DNA of 36,249 nt from an uncultured Cellvibrio sp. (lineage in GTDB: Bacteria > Pseudomonadota > Gammaproteobacteria > Pseudomonadales > Cellvibrionaceae). Shown here piece after piece: positions 8,748 to 15,966 of this stretch (position 1 is the stretch's first letter; every line of letters begins with the position of its first letter). The translations under genes were made by a program, and so were the position numbers. The stretch lies in contig CALFXJ010000028.1 in assembly GCA_937958105.1 (NCBI GenBank), forward strand, positions 1-36,249, in the 5' to 3' direction. Under the pieces are notes generated by a model that was not told the DNA's origin, made no database searches, and was given only the letters and a program-made list of their open reading frames with translations.

Positions 8748-9797
8748 ATGCGCTCCACGCAGATGCGTCCTCTGGGGCAGTCCACGGTCAATCTATCGCT
8801 GCTCGGATTCGGAGCTGCGCCTGTCGGTAATCTCTATCGGGCGATGTCTGATGAGCAGAGCGAGGCGACAGTTCAGGAAGCTGTGGCGGCAGGCATTCGT
8901 TATTTTGATACAGCGCCCCATTACGGTTTTGGCCTGAGCGAGCGCCGCCTGGGTACGGCTTTGCGTGACTCTGGAAGCAGCCTCTGTCTTTCCACCAAAG
9001 TTGGCCGCCGACTGGTGCCGACCCGTTCTTCCGACGCGGTTCGCTATGGTTTTGCTTCCGCTCCCCCTTTTGAACCTGTCTTTGATTACAGCTACGACGG
9101 TGTTATGCGCTCGTTTGAAGCGAGCCTCCAGCGTTTACAGACGGAAACGGTTGATCTGCTGCTGGCCCACGATTTGGGGGAATTGACCCACGGGGCTGAG
9201 CATCGCGTGCGTTTTCGTGAGTTCATGAATGGCGGCTACCGGGCCATGCGCGATCTGCGTGACGCCGGTCTGGTGCGCGCCATAGGCCTGGGGGCTAACG
9301 AATGGCAGGTATGCGAAACAGCGATGAGCCATGCCGATCTGGATGGCTTCCTGCTCGCCGGGCGTTACACGCTGCTGGAGCAAGGGGCTTGCGAAACCTT
9401 CCTACCACTGTGCGCCCGGCGCGGTATCTCAGTTGTAATCGGCGGCCCCTTTAACTCGGGCATCCTGGCATCCGGCGTGGATGGACCGGGACCGCATTAC
9501 TACAACTATGAACCGGCTCCGAGCGCAATCATCGCCCGCGTGCGTGAGCTGGAAGATATCTGCAGGGCGTTTGCGATTCCTCTGGCGGCAGCGGCGCTGC
9601 AGTTTCCCGCCGCCCATCCGCAGATCTGTTCCGTCATCGCCGGTCTCTCGTCTCCGCAGGAAGTCCGGCAAGCCGTGACCTGGATGAATCATCCCATCCC
9701 CGATGACTTCTGGTTCGCCTTGCGCGACGCCGGGTTACTTCATCCCGCAGCGCCGCTTCCCCGGAGCAGACCTCTTTCCGCCGACCTGGAGACTTAG
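8748..9797 (+). CDS. Aldo/keto reductase, probable L-fucose dehydrogenase
   Basis: A 349-residue aldo/keto reductase that probably oxidises L-fucose to L-fucono-lactone with NAD(P)+ in the cytoplasm. The catalytic tetrad is visible: Asp54 and Tyr59 in YFDTAPHYG, Lys84 in STKVG, His141 in LLLAHDLG. The long loop after Lys84 and the overall pattern fit the bacterial L-fucose dehydrogenase / D-threo-aldose dehydrogenase / pyridoxal 4-dehydrogenase branch. AAGGA sits about nine bases before the ATG. It leads an operon with the two dehydratase subunit genes, the next starting two bases after its stop. Campylobacter uses an SDR enzyme for the same step, so this is the alternative enzyme choice seen in Pseudomonas, Burkholderia and Xanthomonas. 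D-arabinose and L-galactose are alternative substrates. Confidence 0.8.
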   Translation: MRSTQMRPLGQSTVNLSLLGFGAAPVGNLYRAMSDEQSEATVQEAVAAGIRYFDTAPHYGFGLSERRLGTALRDSGSSLCLSTKVGRRLVPTRSSDAVRYGFASAPPFEPVFDYSYDGVMRSFEASLQRLQTETVDLLLAHDLGELTHGAEHRVRFREFMNGGYRAMRDLRDAGLVRAIGLGANEWQVCETAMSHADLDGFLLAGRYTLLEQGACETFLPLCARRGISVVIGGPFNSGILASGVDGPGPHYYNYEPAPSAIIARVRELEDICRAFAIPLAAAALQFPAAHPQICSVIAGLSSPQEVRQAVTWMNHPIPDDFWFALRDAGLLHPAAPLPRSRPLSADLET

Positions 9798-9799
9798 CC

Positions 9800-10141
9800 A
9801 TGAATAATTCGCCCGCATCAATCGTCGGCACCCACGCACGGGCAATCCTGTTGCACCCCGAGGACAATGTGCTGGTGTGTGTAACTCAGCTTCAACCCGG
9901 TGATGAGTTATTGATTGATGGGCGGGAAGTTGCTGTGGCTGAGATTATCGGGGTGGGGCACAAGCTGGCGCGCCGCCTGCTGCGACCGGGAGACAAGATC
10001 ATCAAGTATGGCGCGGCCGTGGGATCAATGACGGCAGCGGTTATGCCCGGTGCTCACGTCCATCTGCACAACATGCAGAGTGATTACATTCCCAGTCACA
10101 CCCGCACGCAGCAAAAACCCACTCGGAGTGAAAACCGATGA
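9800..10141 (+). CDS. UxaA-type dehydratase small subunit (SAF domain)
   Basis: A 113-residue protein equivalent to the N-terminal SAF domain of altronate/galactarate dehydratases. The conserved core is present at about 15-85, including GVGHKLARR, the GDKIIKYGAAVG turn and the HVHLHN segment. The tail after about residue 95 is polar and probably disordered. It starts two bases after the aldo/keto reductase and its stop overlaps the large-subunit start by four bases (ATGA), so subunits made in fixed ratio are likely. In E. coli both parts are one UxaA polypeptide; the split form also occurs in the C. jejuni fucose locus (cj0482/cj0483). Proposed role: L-fuconate to 2-keto-3-deoxy-L-fuconate, together with the next gene. 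Confidence 0.82.
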   Translation: MNNSPASIVGTHARAILLHPEDNVLVCVTQLQPGDELLIDGREVAVAEIIGVGHKLARRLLRPGDKIIKYGAAVGSMTAAVMPGAHVHLHNMQSDYIPSHTRTQQKPTRSENR

Positions 10142-11355
10142 ATACCGCCGTGGCATTTCAAGGTTACCTGCGCCAGGATGGACGCAAAGGCATTCGCAAC
10201 CTGGTGGTGGTGGCCTATCTGGTTGAATGCGCCCATCACGTCAGTCGACGCATTGTCACGCTCGCCGATGACCTGAATGTGCACCTCATCGGCTTTCCCG
10301 GCTGTTATCCCAATGATTATGCGTATCGCATCATGAGTGCTGTCTGCACCCATGCCAATGTGGGCGCTGTGCTGCTGGTGTCCCTCGGTTGTGAAAGTAT
10401 GGACCGGGAAAGATTGTTGACGCAGATTCTGGCCAGCGGACGTCCGGCCGAGTTGCTCGTCATCCAGGAAACCGGCGGCACCCGCGCGACCATTGACGCC
10501 GGCCTGGCCGCTGTGACGCGCCTGCGCGAGCAGGCTGCGCGGGTTAAGCGTGTTTCCATGGGGTTGAATGAATTAATCATCGGAACTATCTGCGGGGGCT
10601 CTGACGGTACCAGCGGCATCACGGCCAACCCGGCCGTAGGCCGGTGTTTCGACACGCTGGTCAGCGCAGGTGCAGCGTGTATCTTTGAAGAAACCGGTGA
10701 ATTGATCGGCTGCGAAGCGGTCATGGCGGAACGTGCTGTCACCCCGGCCCTAGGCGCTGCCATCGAAGCCTGTGTGGAGAAAGCAGAACATTATTATCGC
10801 GTGATGGGCTTTGGCAGTTTTGCACCGGGTAACGCTGATGGCGGCCTGACCACACTCGAAGAAAAGTCCATGGGCGCTTATTCAAAATCCGGCTCTTCGC
10901 CGATCAGTGGGTTAATTAAACCAGGAGATATTCCGCCCACCAGCGGTCTGTACCTGCTCGATGTCGTCCCGGATGGCGAACCACGTTTTGGATTTCCTAA
11001 TATCGCTGACAATGCAGAAATTGTGGAACTGATTGCCTGCGGCTCCCACTTAATCCTGTTCACCACAGGACGTGGTTCAGTGGTAGGCTCGGCCATCTCG
11101 CCGGTGATCAAAGTCTGCGCCAATCCAGATACCTATCGACGCATGGCGGGCGATATGGACGTGGACGCCGGACGCATCCTGGAGGGTCGCGCTTCCCTTG
11201 ATGAAGTCGGTGAAGAAATCTTTAAAAACGTCGTTGCTGTCGCCTCGGGTGCACGCAGTCTTTCGGAAGCGCTGGGACATCAGGAATTTATTCTCACCTA
11301 CAAAGCCTTCGAGCCCATTGGTCCGGCGTGCCTGCCGGTGCACCACTCGAGATAA
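10138..11355 (+). CDS. UxaA-type dehydratase large subunit, candidate L-fuconate dehydratase
   Basis: A 405-residue protein matching the C-terminal catalytic part of the altronate hydrolase / galactarate dehydratase family, iron-dependent sugar-acid dehydratases. It opens with the family signature GYLRQDGRKGIRN, continues with FPGCYPNDY and VSLGCE, and has TICGGSDGTSGITANPAVG and FTTGRGSVVG in the second half; Cys residues in these motifs are candidate metal ligands. It overlaps the small subunit by four bases. No enolase-superfamily fuconate dehydratase is present in the window, so by elimination this pair should dehydrate L-fuconate. That is an inference from context: altronate or another aldonate remains possible, but no uronate isomerase or oxidoreductase genes are nearby. 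Confidence 0.8.
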   Translation: MNTAVAFQGYLRQDGRKGIRNLVVVAYLVECAHHVSRRIVTLADDLNVHLIGFPGCYPNDYAYRIMSAVCTHANVGAVLLVSLGCESMDRERLLTQILASGRPAELLVIQETGGTRATIDAGLAAVTRLREQAARVKRVSMGLNELIIGTICGGSDGTSGITANPAVGRCFDTLVSAGAACIFEETGELIGCEAVMAERAVTPALGAAIEACVEKAEHYYRVMGFGSFAPGNADGGLTTLEEKSMGAYSKSGSSPISGLIKPGDIPPTSGLYLLDVVPDGEPRFGFPNIADNAEIVELIACGSHLILFTTGRGSVVGSAISPVIKVCANPDTYRRMAGDMDVDAGRILEGRASLDEVGEEIFKNVVAVASGARSLSEALGHQEFILTYKAFEPIGPACLPVHHSR

Positions 11356-11379
11356 ATTCGTGCTGAACAGGAGCCGTAA

Positions 11380-11451
11380 ATGATACATTGCTGCGTGACT
11401 CGGTTAAGTAACGCGCATCGGTTTAAACATATGTCAAAAAAAAGAAGGTAG
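11380..11451 (+). CDS. Possible 23-codon leader ORF before the GH3 gene
   Basis: An ATG at 11380 is preceded by AGGAG at a spacing of about six and opens a 23-codon frame ending in TAG at 11449-11451, five bases before the GH3 ATG. The peptide begins MIHCCVTRL and ends in a basic KKRR. The GH3 ribosome site (GAAGG) lies inside its last codons, which would allow translational coupling. The peptide resembles no family I know, so this may be chance. Confidence 0.25.
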   Translation: MIHCCVTRLSNAHRFKHMSKKRR

Positions 11452-11456
11452 AAAAA

Positions 11457-14400
11457 ATGCTAGGTAACCCGAAGAAGTTAACGCTGTTCAGCGCCCTCTT
11501 ATTTACATTAACAAGTTGCTCCAATCAGGACGTAACGTCCACCGTCAACCAAAAGGTCGGTATTGACGCCTGGCCAACGCTGACGAGCCCCATTCAGGAT
11601 GCAGCCACCGAACAACAGGTTGAACAACTGCTTGCGCGTATGACGCTGGAAGAAAAAGTCGGACAGATCATGCAGGGCGAAATTCAGGCTGTTACCGCAG
11701 AAGACATTAAAAAATACCATCTGGGCTCTGTGCTGAATGGTGGCGGCTCGATGCCAAATCGTATCGCTAATGCAAAAGCCCAGGATTGGCTTTCACTGGC
11801 AGATGAGCTTTATCTTGCATCCATGGATACCAGTGATGGCAAGGTCGCCATTCCTGTTATCTGGGGAACCGATGCAGTTCATGGTCACAACAACGTAACC
11901 GGTGCAACGATTTTTCCGCACAATATCGGCCTGGGCGCCACGAATAATCCGGATCTGATTCGCCAGATCGGTGCCGCCACTGCCCGTGAAGTGCGCGCGA
12001 CCGGAATTGAGTGGGTTTTTGCACCGACACTGGCAGTTGCACAGAATGATTTCTGGGGTCGCACCTACGAAAGTTATGCAGAAGATCCGCAACGGGTGCG
12101 TGAATATGCAACCGCGATGGTGGAAGGTTTGCAGGGCGCGGTGAACTCACCGGCATTTCTTGAAGAAGAACGGGTCGTCGCCACAGCAAAACACTTTCTG
12201 GCCGATGGCGGAACCTTCGGTGGCGATGATCAGGGCGATGCCCGGATCGGTGAACAGGAACTGATTGATATCCACAACCCGGGCTATCCCGCCGCACTGG
12301 AAGCCGGGGTGCAGAGTGTGATGGCCAGCTTCTCCGCCTGGAATGGCGAGAAGATGCACGGCAACCCTTATCTGCTGACGGACGTATTAAAAAACCGTAT
12401 GGGTTTTGATGGTTTTGTTGTCGGCGACTGGAACGGTCACGGACAGGTTCCCGGCTGCACCAACGACTCCTGTGCGCAGGCCATCAATGCCGGTATTGAT
12501 CTGGTGATGGTGCCCTACGATTGGAAAGCCATGTATGCCAACACACTGGCACAGGTAAAGGCAGGCGAGATCAGCGAAGCGCGTCTGGATGATGCGGTAC
12601 GCCGGATTTTACGCGTGAAAGTGCGGGCCGGTCTATTTGATAAAAAACCATCGGAGCGCGCGCTGGCCGGGCAGCAGGACATGATCGGTCACCCGGAGCA
12701 CCGCGCCATTGCCCGTCAGGCCGTGCGCGAGAGTCTGGTGTTGTTGAAAAATCACAATCGTGTGCTGCCCATCAAACCGCAGCAGACGGTACTGGTTACC
12801 GGTGACGGTGCTGACAACATTGGTAAGCAGTCCGGTGGCTGGAGCGTGAGCTGGCAGGGAACTGGTAACACGAACGACAGTTTCCCCGGCGCTACCTCCA
12901 TCTACGCAGGCATCAAAGCAGCTGTTGAAGGCGCCGGCGGCAAAGCGGTGTTGTCGGCTGACGGCAGTTTATCAGCTAAGCCTGATGTAGCGGTTGTTGT
13001 CTTTGGTGAAGAACCTTACGCCGAAGGCCAAGGCGATCTTGACACGCTGGAGTTTGAGCCAGGATCAAAAACCAGTCTGGCTTTATTGAAATCATTAAAA
13101 GCTCAGGGTATTCCGGTTGTGTCAGTGTTTCTGTCCGGCCGGCCGATGTGGGTTAACCCCGAACTGAACGCATCGGATGCTTTTGTGGCGGCCTGGCTGC
13201 CGGGCACGGAAGGGGCCGGTGTGGCTGATGTACTGATTGCTAACGCAGATGGTTCTCCGAACCATGACTTCAAGGGCAAACTGAGCTTTTCCTGGCCTCG
13301 CCTGCCGCTCCAGGCTCAGCTGAATCCGCATCATCCTCACTATGATCCATTGTTCGCTTACGGCTATGGCCTGACCTATGCTGCCGGCGAAGCGGGACCC
13401 AAAAATCTCCCGGAAAAAGTAGCCGGCGTTGCTACCGGAAAAACCGCAGATATCAATTTTTATGTAGGCAGACCGCTGCAACCCTGGAATGTGTTTATCA
13501 GCAGTCCACAGCGCAATCAGATTCTCAGTGGCGCCTACGCTGCCTTGCCGGACAACAAAGTCGCTGTAAAAACCAGCGATAAAGATGTGCAGGAAGATGC
13601 ACTCACTTTTACCTGGCGCGACCTCTTTGGTGCCGGCCTGATGTTGGAAGGCGGTAAGCCATTGGATCTGCGTGAGTATCTGGCCGACGGCGTATTGTCG
13701 CTGGACCTGAATGTCATTGAGTTTGATCAGGGCGGCCTTGCTTTCCGTCTGCGCTGTGGTGATGACTGTGAACGCAAAGTGCCCTTTACGGAACAGGCCT
13801 TTGCCATGGCGGGGAAAGGGTGGCAAAACGTGCGCTTGTCTCTGTCATGCTTTGTGCAGGAGGGTGATGACTTCAGCAAAGTTACCTTACCCTTTGCCCT
13901 TGAAGCCGGTGGCCGTGGCGAATTGGCTGTCGCCAACGTTCGGATTCTGAAAAAAGGCACGCCTAACGCAAGCTGCCCCGATTATAAAACCGTAGCCGTA
14001 ACCCCCTCGATGCTGAATGAGTTCTGGGCACGCAGCTGGTGGGAGCCGCGTCACAAGGAAAAATTGGAGCGCATCCAGCAGGGTAATGTGGATTTGCTGA
14101 TGATCGGCGACTCTATTACTCAGGGCTGGGAGAATGAAGGAAAAGCGGCCTGGGAAAAATTCTATGCCGGTCGCAACGCCGTTAACCTGGGTTACGGCGG
14201 TGATCGTACTGAAAATGTATTGTGGCGGCTTCAGCATGGCGAAGTAGATGGCATCAACCCGCGGGTAGCGGTGCTGATGATCGGCACTAACAATACCGGT
14301 CATCGCCTGGAGCGACCGGAGTTCACCGCCAATGGTATTAAAACGATCCTGCAGGAATTGCGGACTCGTTTACCGGAAACCAAAATCCTGTTGCTGGGTA

Positions 14401-14645
14401 TCTTCCCTCGCGACGAAAAACCGGATGCCGAGATGCGCCAGATCAACAACCGCATCAACGACATCATCAAAACTTATGCGGATAACCAGCATATTTTCTA
14501 CCTGAATATCAATGAGCGTTTCCTGGCTGCCGACGGCACCTTGTCACGTGAGGTGATGCCGGATCTGCTGCACCTCAACGAAAGCAGCTACGCCGTGTGG
14601 GCAGAAGCCATGGAGCCCACGCTGGTTAAACTCCTGCAGGAGTAG
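11457..14645 (+). CDS. Lipoprotein GH3 beta-glucosidase fused to SGNH esterase
   Basis: A 1062-residue two-enzyme protein. A lipobox (LTSC, Cys21, Ser at +2) predicts an outer-membrane lipoprotein. Residues about 45-640 are a glycoside hydrolase family 3 exo-beta-glucosidase, with KHFLADGGT and the nucleophile Asp324 in VVGDWNGH; the acid/base probably lies in the GEEPYAEGQGD region. Residues about 670-845 are the galactose-binding-like domain seen after GH3 cores in marine and Cellvibrio ExoP-type enzymes. Residues about 850-1062 are an SGNH/GDSL hydrolase of the PAF-acetylhydrolase-like type: Ser886 in GDSIT, the GYGGDRTENVLWRL block, IGTNN, and Asp1036/His1039 in MPDLLHLN. The gene directly follows the fucose operon. 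The likely job is trimming glucose from xyloglucan or cello-oligosaccharides while removing O-acetyl groups. The sugar linkage and ester substrate are inferred. Confidence 0.88.
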   Translation: MLGNPKKLTLFSALLFTLTSCSNQDVTSTVNQKVGIDAWPTLTSPIQDAATEQQVEQLLARMTLEEKVGQIMQGEIQAVTAEDIKKYHLGSVLNGGGSMPNRIANAKAQDWLSLADELYLASMDTSDGKVAIPVIWGTDAVHGHNNVTGATIFPHNIGLGATNNPDLIRQIGAATAREVRATGIEWVFAPTLAVAQNDFWGRTYESYAEDPQRVREYATAMVEGLQGAVNSPAFLEEERVVATAKHFLADGGTFGGDDQGDARIGEQELIDIHNPGYPAALEAGVQSVMASFSAWNGEKMHGNPYLLTDVLKNRMGFDGFVVGDWNGHGQVPGCTNDSCAQAINAGIDLVMVPYDWKAMYANTLAQVKAGEISEARLDDAVRRILRVKVRAGLFDKKPSERALAGQQDMIGHPEHRAIARQAVRESLVLLKNHNRVLPIKPQQTVLVTGDGADNIGKQSGGWSVSWQGTGNTNDSFPGATSIYAGIKAAVEGAGGKAVLSADGSLSAKPDVAVVVFGEEPYAEGQGDLDTLEFEPGSKTSLALLKSLKAQGIPVVSVFLSGRPMWVNPELNASDAFVAAWLPGTEGAGVADVLIANADGSPNHDFKGKLSFSWPRLPLQAQLNPHHPHYDPLFAYGYGLTYAAGEAGPKNLPEKVAGVATGKTADINFYVGRPLQPWNVFISSPQRNQILSGAYAALPDNKVAVKTSDKDVQEDALTFTWRDLFGAGLMLEGGKPLDLREYLADGVLSLDLNVIEFDQGGLAFRLRCGDDCERKVPFTEQAFAMAGKGWQNVRLSLSCFVQEGDDFSKVTLPFALEAGGRGELAVANVRILKKGTPNASCPDYKTVAVTPSMLNEFWARSWWEPRHKEKLERIQQGNVDLLMIGDSITQGWENEGKAAWEKFYAGRNAVNLGYGGDRTENVLWRLQHGEVDGINPRVAVLMIGTNNTGHRLERPEFTANGIKTILQELRTRLPETKILLLGIFPRDEKPDAEMRQINNRINDIIKTYADNQHIFYLNINERFLAADGTLSREVMPDLLHLNESSYAVWAEAMEPTLVKLLQE

Positions 14646-14784
14646 CCATTGAAAAAGAAGCTGCAGGGAAGTGGCTTCTGATCCATCTGACCGCCTCGCT
14701 TTACCCCGTCATAAAACTGTACTAGCATCGAAACGCTTCACCCAACCTGTAATATTTAATGCAAACAACTGCATGGACGAGATC

Positions 14785-15336
14785 ATGAAAATCTATAAAA
14801 CCAGTATCGCGTTATTACTCGGCTGTTCTCTCAGTTTTCCTGTCTGGGCTGTGAAGATCGACATGGCTCCCGGCTTATGGGAACACAAATTCACCATGAC
14901 CAATCCCAGCGGAGAACTGGAGGCGGCCATGAAACAGATGCAGGAGCACCTCGCCAAGATGACGCCGGAAGAGCGTCAGATGATGGAAAGCATGATGGCA
15001 TCTCAGGGGCTTGGCATTGGGGAAGACGGCACATCGATAAAAGCCTGCATCACACAGAAAGAGATCGACAGCGGTTTTCTCCCGCAGAAGGACGATGACT
15101 GCAAACAGGAAACTACCCAGCAGTCCAGTAACTCCTTCAAAATCAAATACAGCTGTGCAGGTGATGCAGTATCACAGGGCACGGGTGAAATCACCTTCAG
15201 CAGCCCCAAAGCCTATACAGGAAAAACGACTTACGTTACTGAGGCCAACGGAAAGACAGAAGAGATGACCATGACCCAGAGTGGGAAATGGTTATCGGCG
15301 GACTGTGGAAATATCCGGCCAGACAGTGAACGGTAA
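14785..15336 (+). CDS. Exported DUF3617 protein
   Basis: A 183-residue protein of the DUF3617 family, whose function is unknown. The N-terminus is a clear signal peptide (MKIYKTSIALLLG, cleavage near VWA at about 22), so it is exported. The mature part opens with MAPGLWEHKFTM, a strand typical of DUF3617, then a Met/Glu/Gln-rich segment at about 50-75 and four spaced Cys residues (in KACIT, DDCKQ, YSCAG, ADCGN) that could form two disulfides. The start at 14785 gives a compact signal peptide; an ATG 12 bases upstream (14773) is possible. It ends at a strong terminator. Its place after the GH3 gene may be incidental, since DUF3617 genes occur in many contexts in these bacteria. Confidence 0.8.
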   Translation: MKIYKTSIALLLGCSLSFPVWAVKIDMAPGLWEHKFTMTNPSGELEAAMKQMQEHLAKMTPEERQMMESMMASQGLGIGEDGTSIKACITQKEIDSGFLPQKDDDCKQETTQQSSNSFKIKYSCAGDAVSQGTGEITFSSPKAYTGKTTYVTEANGKTEEMTMTQSGKWLSADCGNIRPDSER

Positions 15337-15341
15337 TCCCA

Positions 15342-15383
15342 CTCACAGTCGGGCCTTCACGCCCGACTGTTGAGTTGTTTTAT
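15342..15383 (+). terminator. Terminator after the DUF3617 gene
   Basis: A perfect 9-bp G/C-rich stem (15346-15354 with 15361-15369), extended by flanking CTCA/TGAG pairing, and a T-rich run (TTGTTTTAT). It marks the right end of the carbohydrate island. Confidence 0.88.
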
Positions 15384-15966
15384 CTTCAGCTCATTCCCCA
15401 ATTCCCTTCAACTGATTCCTGCCTGACCCGCAGCGAAGCGGGAAAATACTGTGACTTATTCTGGTGCGTTGCTTGTCGGTCTGCACACTAATGTCTCGCT
15501 TTCAATGCCATTCACTGTAAAGAAGTGCTGAGATAACCGAAGCGGCTTAGGCTTTGGTTAAATTTTTTTCCGATATGCAATGAAAATTATTTATTAAAAA
15601 AATAAAAATATTTTCTTCCTTTGCATTTTTCAGCGCCAGCAGAGTATATATTCTGCGCCTTTTGTTGTTACTATCATTGAAAGTCCTGATTCATTGTTGC
15701 CAAGTGTCCGTGTGCTTCTACACTTACTGACTGCAACGGTATACAGCATAGCCAGTTTGCAAAGATAGGTGCCCAGTTTGCAAAGTTACGTGCATAGGGT
15801 GTTTTCACGATTCGCCTGTTTTTTGCAGATGCACGTATAGCTACAGACGCCTGTGTTGTGAACGTGGATCAGGTGGGTTTCTTCTCGCCGGTCTTTCCAC
15901 AACCATGGTGCCAGCATGCCTGCGAACTGCCGAGAGTATCGATGACGTACACGGAGCATCAAGGTA
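15384..15966. other. Gene-free region before the PAS-PAS kinase, with 21-bp direct repeat
   Basis: This stretch of 583 bases holds no convincing gene. It contains a very A/T-rich section (about 15555-15630), a short palindrome GCAGA..TCTGC just after it, two exact copies of CCAGTTTGCAAAG (15752-15764 and 15773-15785) exactly 21 bases apart, and a 9-bp perfect inverted repeat TACGTGCAT/ATGCACGTA (15787-15795 with 15829-15837). A reverse frame open over 15786-16025 has no recognisable family. The region probably carries the kinase promoter and its control sites; a decayed mobile-element end is an alternative. Confidence 0.5.
15752..15785 (+). repeat. Tandem direct repeat, 21-bp period
   Basis: Two exact copies of the 13-mer CCAGTTTGCAAAG begin at 15752 and 15773. 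The bases after each copy are also similar (GATAGGTGC and GTTACGTGC from the shared G). A period of two helical turns fits a pair of protein-binding sites on one DNA face. Confidence 0.7.

Noticed and set aside
9800..11355. Frameshifted pseudogene of a one-piece uxaA
   Set aside because: The two parts overlap by a clean ATGA, each has its own start and conserved motifs, and split forms are known, so this is a two-subunit enzyme rather than a broken gene.
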